From assembly GCA_964016885.1 (NCBI GenBank), contig OZ024743.1, positions 186,450,755 through 186,514,754 on the forward strand: a stretch of 64,000 nt of DNA, in the 5' to 3' direction. This stretch comes from Eledone cirrhosa. Taxonomy: Eukaryota; Mollusca; Cephalopoda; Octopoda; Eledonidae. The position numbers and the translations under genes were made by a program. This document shows positions 44,800 through 55,560 of this stretch, piece by piece. The notes beneath the pieces were generated by a model. It was not told where the DNA came from and did not search any database. It saw nothing but the letters and a program-made list of their open reading frames with translations. Position 1 is the first letter of the stretch. Every line of letters begins with the position of its first letter.

Positions 44800-47700
44800 C
44801 TAACTAAGCTCTGACTACTATATCTATAACATAGTATATCAGTAATAACTGATGGTAGTGTTTCACCCCTAAATCAGCGCTAACTACTATATCTATAACA
44901 TAGTATAACAGTAATAATTTATGGTAGTGTTTCACTCCTAGGTCAGCTCTGACTACTATATCTATAACATAGTATAACAGTAATAATTGATGGTAGTGTT
45001 TCACTCCTAAGCCAGCTCTAACTACTATAACTATAACATAGTATAACAGTAATAATTGATGGTAGTGTGTCACTCCTAGGTCAGCTCTAACTACTATATC
45101 AATAACACAGTATAACAGGAATAATTGATGGTAGTGTCTCACTTCTAGGTCAGCTCTAACTACTATATCTATAACATAGTATAACAGTAATAACTGATGG
45201 TAGTGTTTCACTCCTAGGCCAGCTCTAACTTGTATATATATAACATAGTATAACAGTAATAACTGATGGTAGTGTTTCACTCCTATGTCAGCTCTGACTA
45301 CTATATCTATAACATAGTATAACAGTAATAATTGATGGTAGTGTTACACTCCTAGGTCACCTCTAACTACTATATCTATAACATAGTATAATGCTAATAA
45401 TTGATGTTAGTGTTTCCACCTAGGTCAGCTCCGACTACTATATCTATAACATAGTATAACAGTAATAATTGATGGTAGTGTTTAACTCCTAAGTCAGCTC
45501 TGACTACTATATCTATAACATAGTATAACAGTAATAATTGACGGTAGTGTTTCACTCCTAGCTCAGCTCTAACTACTATTCTATAACTTAATATAACAGT
45601 AATAACTGATGGTAATGTTACACTCCTAAGTCAGCTCTAACTACTATATCTATAACATAGTATAACAGTAATAATTGATGGTAGTGTTTCACTCCTAGGT
45701 CAGCTCTAACTACTATATTTATAACATAGTATAACAGTAATAATTGATGGTAGTTTTACACTCCTAAGTCAGCTCTAACTATTATATCTGTAACATAGTA
45801 TAACAGTAATAATTGATGGAAGTGTTTCACTCCTAGGTCAGCTCTAACTACAATATCTATAACATAGTATAACAGTAATAATTGATGGTAGTGTTTCACT
45901 CCTAGGTCTGCTCTAACTACTATATCTATAACATAGTATAACAGTAATAATTGATGGTAGTGTTTCACTCCTAGGTCAGCTCTAACTACTATATCTATAA
46001 CATAGTATAACAGTAATAACTGATGGTAGTGTTACACTCCTAAGTCAGCCCTGACTACTATATCTATAACATAGTATAACAGTAATAACTGATGGTAGTC
46101 TTTCACTCCTAGGTCAGCACTAACTACTATATCTATAACATAGTATAACAGTAATAACTGATGGTAGTGTTTCACTCCTAAGTCAGCTCTAACTACTATA
46201 TCTATAACATAGTATAACGGTAATAATTGATGGTAGTGTTGCACTCCTAAGTCAGCTCTAACTACTATATCTATAACATAGTATAACAGTAATAATTGAT
46301 GGTAGTGTTTCACTCCTAGGTCAGCTCTAACTACTATATCTATAACATAGTACAACGGTAATAATTGATGGTAGTGTTTCACTCCTAAGTCAGCTCTAAC
46401 TACTATATCTATAACATAGTATAACAGTAATAATTGATGGTAGTTTTACACTCCTAAGTCAGCTCTGACTATTATATCTATAACATAGTATAACAGTAAT
46501 AATTGATGGTAGTGTTTCACTCCTAGATCAGCTCTAACTACTACATCTATAACATAGTATAACAGTAATAATTGATGGTAGTGTTTCACTCCTAAGTCAA
46601 CTCTGACTACTATATCTATAACATAGTATAACAGTAATAATTGATGGTAGTGTTTCACTCCTAACTAAGCTCTGACTACTATATCTATAACATAGTATAT
46701 CAGTAATAACTGATGGTAGTGTTTCACCCCTAAATCAGCGCTAACTACTATATCTATAACATAGTATAACAGTAATAATTGATGGTAGTGTTTCACTCCT
46801 AGGTCAGCTCTGACTACTATATCTATAACATAGTATAACAGTAATAATTGATGGTAGTGTTTCACTCCTAAGCCAGCTCTAACTACTATAACTATAACAT
46901 AGTATAACAGTAATAATTGATGGTAGTGTGTCACTCCTAGGTCAGCTCTAACTACTATATCAATAACACAGTATAACAGGAATAATTGATGGTAGTGTCT
47001 CACTTCTAGGTCAGCTCTAACTACTATATCTATAACATAGTATAACAGTAATAACTGATGGTAGTGTTTCACTCCTAGGCCAGCTCTAACTTGTATATAT
47101 ATAACATAGTATAACAGTAATAACTGATGGTAGTGTTTCACTCCTATGTCAGCTCTGACTACTATATCTATAACATAGTATAACAGTAATAATTGATGGT
47201 AGTGTTACACTCCTAGGTCACCTCTAACTACTATATCTATAACATAGTATAATGCTAATAATTGATGTTAGTGTTTCCACCTAGGTCAGCTCCGACTACT
47301 ATATCTATAACATAGTATAACAGTAATAATTGATGGTAGTGTTTAACTCCTAAGTCAGCTCTGACTACTATATCTATAACATAGTATAACAGTAATAATT
47401 GACGGTAGTGTTTCACTCCTAGCTCAGCTCTAACTACTATTCTATAACTTAATATAACAGTAATAACTGATGGTAATGTTACACTCCTAAGTCAGCTCTA
47501 ACTACTATATCTATAACATAGTATAACAGTAATAATTGATGGTAGTGTTTCACTCCTAGGTCAGCTCTAACTACTATATTTATAACATAGTATAACAGTA
47601 ATAATTGATGGTAGTTTTACACTCCTAAGTCAGCTCTAACTATTATATCTGTAACATAGTATAACAGTAATAATTGATGGAAGTGTTTCACTCCTAGGTC

Positions 47701-48470
47701 AGCTCTAACTACAATATCTATAACATAGTATAACAGTAATAATTGATGGTAGTGTTTCACTCCTAGGTCTGCTCTAACTACTATATCTATAACATAGTAT
47801 AACAGTAATAATTGATGGTAGTGTTTCACTCCTAGGTCAGCTCTAACTACTATATCTATAACATAGTATAACAGTAATAACTGATGGTAGTTTTACACTC
47901 CTAAGTCAGCTCTAACTACTATATCTATAACATAGTATAACGGTAATAATTGATGGTAGTGTTTCACTCCTAAGTCAGCTCTAACTACTATATCTATAAC
48001 ATAGTATAACAGTAATAATTGATGGTAGTGTTTCACTCCTAGGTCAGCTCTAACTACTATATCTATAACATAGTACAACGGTAATAATTGATGGTAGTGT
48101 TTCACTCCTAAGTCAGCTCTAACTACTATATCTATAACATAGTATAACAGTAATAATTGATGGTAGTTTTACACTCCTAAGTCAGCTCTGACTATTATAT
48201 CTATAACATAGTATAACAGTAATAATTGATGGTAGTGTTTCACTCCTAGATCAGCTCTAACTACTACATCTATAACATAGTATAACAGTAATAATTGATG
48301 GTAGTGTTTCACTCCTAAGTCAACTCTGACTACTATATCTATAACATAGTATAACAGTAATAATTGATGGTAGTGTTTCACTCCTAAGTCAACTCTGACT
48401 ACTATATCTATAACATAGTATAACAGTAATAGCTGATGGTAGTGTTTCACTCGTAGATCAGCTCTAACTT
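44800..48470. repeat. Tandem duplication of about 27 monomers (1,861-bp offset)
   Basis: The block 44,800-46,600 is repeated at 46,660-48,470 with offset 1,861 bp (27 x 69 minus 2). Shared markers include GTATATCAGTAATAAC (44,835 and 46,696), the GTTTCCACCTAGG monomer, and the ACTATTCTATAACTTAATA monomer (about 45,575 and 47,436). This part contains more single-base variants per monomer than the centre of the array. Confidence 0.82.
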
Positions 48471-49432
48471 CTATATCTATAACATAGAATAACAGTAAAA
48501 TTGATGGTAGTGTTACAGTCCTAAGTCAGCTCTAACTACTATATCTATAACATAGTATAACAGTAATAATTGATGGTAGTGTTTCACTCCTAGGTCAGCT
48601 GTGACTACTATATCTATAACATAGTATAACAGTAATAATTGATGGTAGTGTTTCACCCCTAGATCAGCTCTAACTACTATATCTATAACATAGTATAACA
48701 GTAATAATTGATGGTAGTGTTTCATTCCTAAGTCAGCTCTGACTACTATATCTATAACATAGAATAACAGTAATAATTGATGGTAGTGTTTCACTCCTAA
48801 GTCAGCTCTGACTACTATATCTATAACATAGTATAACAGTAATAATTGATGGTAGTGTTTCACTCCTAGGTCAGCTCTAACTACTATATCTATAACATAG
48901 TATAACAGTAATAATTGTTGGTAGTGTTTCACTCCTAGGTCAGCTCTAACTACTATATCTATAACATAGTTTAACAGTAATAATTGATTTTAGTGTTTCA
49001 CTCCTAAGTCAGCTCTGACTACTATATCTATAACATAGTATAACAGTAATAATTGATGATAGTGTTTCACTCCTAGTTCAGCTCTAACTACTATATCTAT
49101 AACACCGTATAACAGTAATGATTGATGGTAGTGTTTCACTCCTAAGTCAGCTCTGACTACTATATCTATAACATAGTATAACAGTAATAATTGATGGTAG
49201 TTTTTCACTCCTAGGTCAGCTCTAACTATTAGATCTATAACACAGTGTAACAGTAATATTTGATGGTAGTGTCTCACTCCTAAGTCAGCTCTGTCTACTA
49301 TATCTATAACATAGTATAACAGTAATAATTGATGATAGTGTTTCACTCCTAATCCAGCTCTGACCACTATATCTATAACATAGTATAACAGTAATAATTG
49401 ATGGTAGTGTTTCACTCCTAGGTCATCTATAA

Positions 49433-49620
49433 CCAAAGACATTGTATTCAATACCATAACTGTCTTTTTGTATATCTAGGACTGTATTGTGGTACATAGC
49501 CTCTTTTATGGAAAGGTGTGATTTAAAAAGAATTTTGGTTAGTATTTTTAATATGGTGATTGAACATGTAGAGGCTCCTTTATTGTTATTACAGTTAGAC
49601 GTGTTACATAACACAATGTG
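49433..49620. other. Non-satellite spacer between the 69-bp and 48-bp arrays
   Basis: The last 69-bp monomer breaks off after CCTAGGTCATCTATAACC. About 185 bases of unique AT-rich sequence follow before the 48-bp units begin. I see no gene, transposon end or inverted repeat here. A short minus-strand open frame crosses from the satellite into this spacer, but it has no recognisable domain. Confidence 0.7.
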
Positions 49621-50545
49621 ACAATTATAACTACCAGCACTATATCTATGTCTGACTCTGTTAAGCAATTATAAATACCAGCTCTATATCTATGCGTGAC
49701 TCAGTTAATTAAACACTTATAACTACCACCTCTATATCTATGTTTAACACAGTGAGTTATACAATTATCACTATCAGCTCTACATCTATGTGTAACAAAG
49801 TTAGTTTTACAATTATAACTACCACCTCTATATCTATGGGTGACTGAGTTAGTTAAACAATTATAACTACCACCTCTATATCTATGTGTGACTCAGTTTG
49901 TTAAACAATTATAACTACCACCTCTATATCTATGGGTGACTGAGTTAGTTAAACAATTATAACTACCACCTCTATATCTATGTGTGACTCAGTTTGTTAA
50001 ACAATTATAACTACCACCTCTATATCTATGTGTGACACAGTTAGCTAAACAATTATAACTACCACCTCTATATCTATGTGCGCCTCAGTTAGTTAAACAA
50101 TTATAACTACCAGCTCTATATCTATGTGTGACTCAGTTAGTTAAACAATTATAACTACCACCTCTATATCTATGTGTGACTCAGTTAGTTAAACAATTAT
50201 AACTACCACCTCTATATCTATGTGTGACACAGTTAGTTAAACAATTATAACTACCACCTCTATATCTATGTGCGCCTCAGTTAGTTAAACAATTATAACT
50301 ACCACCTCTATATCTATGTGTGACACAGTTAGTTAAACAATTATAACTACCACCTCTATATCTATGTGTGACTCAGTTAGTTAAACAATTATAACTACCA
50401 CCTCTATATCTATGTGCGCCTCAGTTAGTTAAACAATTATAACTACCACCTCTATATCTATGTGTGACTCAGTTGGTTAAACAATTATAACTATCAACTC
50501 TATATCTATGTGTAACAGTCAGTTAAACAATTATAACTATTAAGT
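49621..50545. repeat. 48-bp satellite array, about 19 copies
   Basis: Units of the type at 50,101-50,148 repeat every 48 bp, each with ACAATTATAACTACC, CCTCTATATCTATGTG and ACTCAGTTAGTTAA. The first two or three units are irregular in length and sequence (49,621-49,780), as often seen at array edges. In the middle, a 96-bp dimer (GGGTGACTGAG unit plus a TTTGTTAA unit) occurs twice at 49,830-50,020. The variant TGCGCCTCAG recurs at about 50,080, 50,271 and 50,415, which are 4 and 3 units apart. The array fades out after 50,520. Confidence 0.95.
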
Positions 50546-51241
50546 TTGTTACACGGTACAATACAGCCAGTTAAGCTGATGTTGTTATAGTAACTATTTA
50601 TGTCCCGCTCAAGCATTAAGCATTCCATCTGTTTTCTGTGTCTTATTGTATAAAAAACACATTTTCCAATATTCTCTTCTTTTTATGAAATGACAGTATC
50701 CTAATTTAGGGAAATTTAGTTGGTATTTCTATCATTTAAATGGTAACATATATTGCGAAGGAAATTAGGTAGATATTACAATTCAATTTTAAATTTAAAA
50801 GTGATTCTATTATTTTACTGTGATCATGCAGGGATACCAGTTTTATGAGATTTTTAGTCACTCTATCAACACAGGTACTTATTGTAGTCTGGTATTAATT
50901 TTATTGATCTCAATTTGTCACATCAGTAAATTCAACCACAGTTTTAGCACTTTGGGTTTTAAAATAACTATAGACACTAATTTCATTATAGTTGACTTTT
51001 TTGATGTTATCCTAGATTTAACATCTAACTTGTAGAAACCACTCAAATAACAAAATGAGAAACTTTCTTATTTTTATGTAGTATCATAACCATTCCCCAG
51101 TTTTAAAGGACCTTATCAACATAATTAGCTGAAGGAATTCCAAGAAAGAAATGTTCAATAAGGCAACCTCAATATTACTTTATTAGTTCAGCAATTCAAA
51201 GAGAATATTATCTACTCACCTTACTCTTCAAGTTAAGAAGA
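50546..51241. other. AT-rich unique sequence with no recognisable gene
   Basis: Ordinary non-repetitive AT-rich DNA. A 71-codon plus-strand frame at 50,820-51,035 has no domain I recognise and looks like chance. I see no RNA gene, no clear transposon end and no coding-like composition. The last 40 bases lead in frame into the Penelope-like fragment. Confidence 0.5.
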
Positions 51242-51605
51242 GGCACCATAATAAAACATAGTTTTAACACCACTTTTCATTCTACTAAATCTAATATAGA
51301 AAGAATCTTTCTAACCTTAATAGCCAAGCAATTCCCTGCCAACCATAAATATAGAAAACTCTTTAATCAACACAGCTTGAAATTAAGCCAGAGTTGCACC
51401 ACCAACATAAAAAATGTTATATTATACCCATTAACAAAACTGAATCTACATGTTCATGCAAAAAAATAACACATACCCATTAGATAAATCCTGCAATGCA
51501 GAAGCCATAAATTATGAGACAAAGGTCACCTATATGAACCCCAACTTTGACATGGCATTTAAATGTGATCTAGGCATAAAGGAAATCGAAGCAAATAGTC
51601 TATAA
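51242..51605 (+). pseudogene. Penelope-like retroelement fragment, end of RT to linker (decayed)
   Basis: Translating from about 51,242 gives HSFNTTFHSTKSNIERIF, then LTLIAKQFPANHKYRKLFN, then SLKLSQSCTTNIKNVI. This closely follows the pattern I know from the segment of Penelope-like reverse transcriptases between the RT and the GIY-YIG endonuclease: an FNPPFS-like start, TNI, FL-LI-K-FP-HK-KLFN, and K-S-SC-N-I. After a frame change near 51,437, a CSC motif appears, and after another change near 51,482, DKSCNAEAINYETKV. These recall the cysteine-rich linker just before the endonuclease in these elements. At least two frameshifts are needed, the reading ends at TAA 51,603-51,605, and the catalytic RT core and GIY-YIG domain are absent. 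It is a dead fragment with the same family signature as the endonuclease remnant at 63,275-63,655. Confidence 0.7.
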
Positions 51606-51932
<327 letters not shown>

Positions 51933-52007
51933 GGTAAATAGTCAGGACCCCAACGGCTGAGCTCCGGCCATTTTGACAGCTATTATCTCATTCTTCATTT
52001 TCATTTT

Positions 52008-52215
52008 ACTTTCTCTAATGTTTAATGCTGGCATGGCCTTGATAGGGCATTACAGACCAAGTCAATACTTAATTGATGTTACTTCCTAGGGGGACTGGAA
52101 GACCATATCTCACACAGATATATTGGTCTGGTTTCAATGGCTGGATGCTCTTCCTATCATCAACTACTCCACAGGGTATATTGAGTAGATTTTATCATAG
52201 CTCCACCACAAGAAA
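52008..52215 (-). repeat. Diverged cephalopod-type dispersed repeat (SINE-like)
   Basis: Contains AATGCTGGCATGGCCTTGAT, then GGTTTCAATGGCTGGATGCTC and TTCCTATCATCAACTACTCC. This resembles, in order, the CATGCTAGCATG, CTGGATGCCTTTCCTAACACC block of the dispersed repeat at 52,847 and 55,757. It is clearly more diverged than those copies. The orientation is assigned by that similarity. It has no coding capacity. Confidence 0.55.
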
Positions 52216-52846
52216 GGTTGTTTTGTTCTTGATGTAATTGAAAAATCTTCTCTGCATGATATTGTTATCATTCGATGCCAACCACTTTATGGCGTGTACT
52301 AAGTATTTTTCAAAGTGGACCAACACTAGAACGGTGACCTTGGTGCAAGTAACACATGATCAATGAGTGAAGAGAAAAGAAAAGAGTTTGGTAAACACCT
52401 TTTTCCATGGAAGTTGGGGGGGGGGGGGGTCAGTAGTAAGGATAGAAGGGAGCAATAAGGTAGGCATGTGTATAGATATATGTTTATGTGTATTGGTAAG
52501 GAAAACAGAGTGGTGTAGCAACATGCTGGTTTTTGGTAGGGGGTTAAGTATTTAACAACAGGTGGGGTGCAGAGAAGAGAGGCAATGGCTGGGGTGAGGG
52601 TGAGAATGTCCAGTAGTAGGAGGTTCTCTGTCAAAAAGGGGATATGGCTATGTTTTACTTTAAAAGATGATGATTCCATCATTCAATGATAGAAGGAGTA
52701 TTGTGATCAATGAGAATTGAATTAATTTTTTACCTGAATGTTAACTTTTCAAAAGAGATCAAATAGTATGATATTAAACTAAATAGCCCTTCATTAAGAA
52801 CAATTCTGATTACATTTATAGCTACATTTCAATCTGGTGTATATTG
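52216..52846. other. Intergenic sequence with a G14 homopolymer; no gene seen
   Basis: No recognisable domain on either strand. Small overlapping open frames at 52,326-52,682 are created around a run of 14 G (52,416-52,429), and their translations (poly-Gly or Pro-rich) are low-complexity. I regard this as non-coding. Confidence 0.5.
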
Positions 52847-53070
52847 TCATCATCGTTTAACATCCATCTTCCATGGTAGCATGACTTAGACGGTTTTGTT
52901 CCATTTGATGCAGGAATGGTTGGGAGACCATGTCTCGCTCATACGGAAGTGTCTATGGCAGGTTTTTTTTTACAGCTGAATGTCCTTCCTAACACCAACC
53001 ACATTTACAGTGTGAACTGGGAGCCTTTTTACCATGTCTCCTACACGACCACCTTATAGTGCGGACTGTT
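52847..53070 (-). repeat. Dispersed repeat matching the 3' end of the neighbouring LINE family
   Basis: Starts TCATCATCGTTTAACATCC, then CATGGTAGCATGACTTAGACG, GGAGACCATGTCTCGCTCATA, CAGCTGAATGTCCTTCCTAAC and ACACGACCACCTTATAG. The same ordered blocks form the 3' untranslated region of the minus-strand LINE at 55,757-56,061. The fragment is about 220 bp, in the same orientation (CAT tail on the left), and lacks any coding part. It is either a severely 5'-truncated LINE copy or a SINE that uses the LINE tail. Confidence 0.8.
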
Positions 53071-53211
53071 GTGTCCTCAACACAGTGGATGGAACGGGAA
53101 AAGGTGGAAGGGGTAGGGTGTGTGGGGTATGGCATACATTGGGTTAACAGGTGCCTACTGACTGTAGGTCTGTATGCAATGGCAGTCGGGCCTTCTGTAC
53201 AACTGCATATG

Positions 53212-53213
53212 TT

Positions 53214-53248
<35 letters not shown>

Positions 53249-53336
53249 GTATATATATATCTATATATCTATATATCTATATATCTATATATGTATATAT
53301 ATATTTATATATGTATATATATATGTATATATATAA
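53212..53336. repeat. AT-rich microsatellite (TATATATC/TATATATG variants)
   Basis: An imperfect TA array with regular C and G interruptions. It directly abuts the 5' breakpoint of the plus-strand LINE at 53,339. The open frames through it, rich in Tyr and Ile, are artefacts. Confidence 0.95.
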
Positions 53337-53936
53337 TTTAGGAAAGCCCTTCAAGATGTATATGACGAAAAAGAAGACGATTTAGAGACGTATGACATAG
53401 ATAATAACTGGAATTTCTTACGTGACAACTTGCTGAAGACTACTGATGAAACTTGTGGCTGGAGCTGAGCTCCAACCAGACAGAGAGTGACCTGCTGGTG
53501 GAACAGCACAGTAGATAGGGCCATTAGAGACAAAAGACTAGCATGGAAGGCTTGGGAAAAGGGTGGGAGTAGAGAAGGATATACAGCCACTAAGAGAGAA
53601 GCTAGACGTCAGGTGTACTTAGCACGCAGGGAGGCGGAGAGTAGAAGGTTTGCCAATGTTCTGCGACGGGAAGATCAGAGGCGTGCAGTGTTCCACATTG
53701 CAAGGCAGTGTGTCATTGCAAATCAGGATGTTGTTGGAGATAAATGTGTCCGGGATGATGCCGGTGTACTTAGTGTCACAAATGATCAGAAAAAGGAGGC
53801 CTGGAAATGTCATTATGAGAGACTGATGAATGTGGAGAACGAATGGGAGAGAGAGAAATTATCCTTAGTAGATCCAACAGAGGGACCAGCTATTGAGATT
53901 GACGAATATAGGGTCCAAGAGGCGATTAGGGAATGA
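53337..53936 (+). pseudogene. LINE copy 1, pre-RT region with internal stop
   Basis: One frame runs from 53,337 to the TGA at 53,934-53,936 and is interrupted by a single TGA at 53,466-53,468. Recognisable parts are a short acidic stretch, WWNSTVDRAIRDKRLAWKAW, then REARRQVYLARREAE and REDQRRAVFHIARQCV, which match the region preceding the RT in this LINE family and in copy 2. It ends with VQEAIRE, where one adenine appears to have been lost: the true continuation starts in the next frame at the overlapping ATGA (53,933). The role in a live element would be the linker between endonuclease and RT. Confidence 0.8.
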
Positions 53937-54964
53937 AAAATGGTAAGGCTGCTGGACCATCGGGAATAGTTGCTGAGATGCTGAAGGCATCAGGGGATGT
54001 AGGCACTAAACTGGTTGCACGCATCTTCAATCAGGCTATATATGGTGGTGTCATACCCAAAGACTGGTGTAGCAGTATTCTCATAAATTGCTACAAAGGT
54101 AAAGGGGATTTTCTGGAGAGGAGCAATTATAGGGGTATAAAACTGATGGATCAGGTTATGAAAGTGGCAGAAAGGATATTAGCACAACTAATTAGAGAAA
54201 GGGTCAAACTAGATGAGATGCAGTTTGGTTTTGTGCCTGGGAAGAGTACAACAGATGCCCTCTTCTTGGTGAGACAATTGCAAGAGAAGTTCTTAGAGAA
54301 AAATAAGCCACTATACTTAGCCTTTGTTGACCTAGAGAAGGCCTTTGATAGGGTACCCCAATCTGTCATCTGGTGGTCCCTAAGGAAACTAGGTGTTGAG
54401 GAATGGCTTGTGAGGACAGTGCAAACTTTGTACAGAGGTACTCTCAGTAAAGTCAGGGTAGGAATGGAGTTTAGTGAGGGATTCCAGATACAAGTAGGAG
54501 TACATCAGGGTTCGGTCCTCAGCCCGCTCTTGTTCATTATAGTCCTCCAAGCCATAACAGAGGAGTTTAAGACTGGCTGTCCATGGGAACTTCTCTATGC
54601 TGACGATCTGGTTCTTATAGCAGAATCAGTAGAGGAGCTAGAGAATAAATTCTGGCTATGGAAACAGCAGTTGGAAGCAAGAGGACTGAGAGTGAACCTA
54701 GCTGAGACAAAAGTGTTGATGAGTAGAAAAGAGGACAAAACCCTGATTCCATCAGGGAAATGGCCATGTTCGATATGCAGAAAAGGAACTGGCATAAATT
54801 CTATAAAATGCACACAATGCAGAACCTGGGTACACAAGAGATGTAGCGGGATAGCAGGCAAACTAACAGGTAGGGAGAAATATGTATGCAGTAGATATAC
54901 AGGGAAATTAGACAGTAGAAGTTGCATTGATAGACACTTTTTCAAATGCAGGAGGGCGCTATAG
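53933..54964 (+). pseudogene. LINE copy 1, reverse transcriptase with zinc knuckle
   Basis: A 343-codon frame. RT motifs in order are NGKAAGPSG (about residue 3), NYRGIKLMD (65), MQFGFVPG (96), AFVDLEKAFDRV (130, catalytic Asp at 133), HQGSVLSPLLF (187) and LLYADDLVLIAE, where YADD lies at 54,596-54,607 (residues 222-225). All three catalytic aspartates of the RT palm are present. After the thumb comes a Cys/His cluster at 54,761-54,940: C-x2-C-x9-C-x2-C-x4-H-x2-C, PHD-finger-like. The frame is left at about 54,950 by a frameshift that leads into the C-terminal piece. This is the best-preserved RT in the window, but it cannot be translated as one protein. Confidence 0.9.
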
Positions 54965-55560
54965 AAGTGGTGGATAGCTTCTGGTACCTAGGAGATCAGA
55001 TTAGCATGGGAGCAGGGTGTTCCGAGGGCATAGTATCTAGAATAAGGACGGGTTGGAAGAAGTTTAGGGAGCTGCTTCCTCTGTTGACGAAGAAGGGTTT
55101 CTCCCTGCGGTTGTATGATGCCTGTGTGAGGAGCGCGATGCTGCATGGTAGTGAGACATGGGCAGCAACTGCAGAGGATATGCGATGGCTGGAGAGAAAT
55201 GAGGCAAGCGTGCTCCGTTGGATGTGCAGTGTAAATGAGCGTGAACGACCCAGCATAAATGTGTTGAGAGAGAAACTGTGTCTGAGAGGGATAGAATGTA
55301 GTGTACGGGAGAGGAGACTGAGGTGGTATAGACATGTGATGCGCATGGAGGATGACCGATGGGTGAAGAAGTGCCAGGAAATGCCAGTTGAAGGAAGACG
55401 TGGTAGAGATAGACCACGAAAAACATGGGCGGAGGTGGTGAGAACAGACCTCAGATCATTGAAGCTCACGGTGGAGATGACGAAGGACCGTGACGAGTGG
55501 AGAGATGCTGTGCTGAATAAGATCCGTCCCACCCTTGCAAGCAGGGAAAAGCGGACGTAA
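54946..55560 (+). pseudogene. LINE copy 1, conserved C-terminal domain
   Basis: A 204-codon frame beginning just before VVDSFWYLGDQIS. It contains TGWKKFRELLPLL, YDACVRSAMLHGSETWA, EASVLRWMC, RERRLRWYRHVMRM, RRGRDRPRKTW and ends [12 protein letters not shown] before TAA at 55,558-55,560. These blocks are characteristic of the region after the RT in RTE/CR1-type LINE proteins; no enzymatic function is established that I can name. Compared with copy 2 it lacks 4 residues (12 nt) before LYDAC. The frame differs from the RT frame, which confirms a frameshift at about 54,950. Confidence 0.88.

Larger units (their letters stand above)
1..49432. repeat. 69-bp satellite array, about 716 monomers, open at the left edge
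   Basis: A single head-to-tail tandem array. A representative monomer lies at 11,107-11,175; it starts GTAATAATTGATGGTAGTG and contains CACTCCTAAGTCAGCTC and CTATATCTATAACATAG. The period is 69 bp almost everywhere; the 70-bp, 68-bp and 53-bp monomers are local exceptions. The consensus has no CG dinucleotide. Each unit carries a small dyad, TACTAT and ATAGTA separated by 9 nt (11,150-11,155 with 11,165-11,170 in the representative). No transposon or unique sequence interrupts the array. The left end lies outside the window, so 49 kb is a minimum size. Its role is unknown; a centromeric, pericentromeric or other heterochromatic satellite is the default expectation, not something the sequence proves. 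Confidence 0.98.

Noticed and set aside
1..49432. CRISPR array
   Set aside because: Whole monomers are repeated without unique spacers, the period is constant at 69 bp, and the context is eukaryotic.
440..49457. Dozens of minus-strand open frames (60-630 codons) encoding a 23-residue repeat
   Set aside because: They are a by-product of a 69-bp monomer without stops in one frame; they end wherever a one-base indel or the GTTACAC variant occurs, and no non-repeat domain or gene structure is present. The synonymous-site pattern is kept only as a finding.
1..50545. Telomeric repeat or CENP-B box in the satellites
   Set aside because: No TTAGGG-type units are seen, and the monomer has no CG, so the canonical CENP-B box cannot be present.
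50820..51035. 71-codon plus-strand open frame
   Set aside because: No domain, AT-rich chance composition, no supporting context.
52326..52682. Overlapping frames on both strands around the G14 run
   Set aside because: Low-complexity Gly/Pro translations that depend on a homopolymer; no recognisable domain.
53059..53385. Tyr/Ile-rich frames across TA microsatellites (also at 55,535-55,816 and 57,907-58,206)
   Set aside because: Direct translation of dinucleotide repeats.
54988..55532. Minus-strand frames of 115-178 codons opposite the C-terminal domain of LINE copy 1
   Set aside because: They are shadows of the plus-strand LINE coding sequence, which has recognisable conserved blocks.
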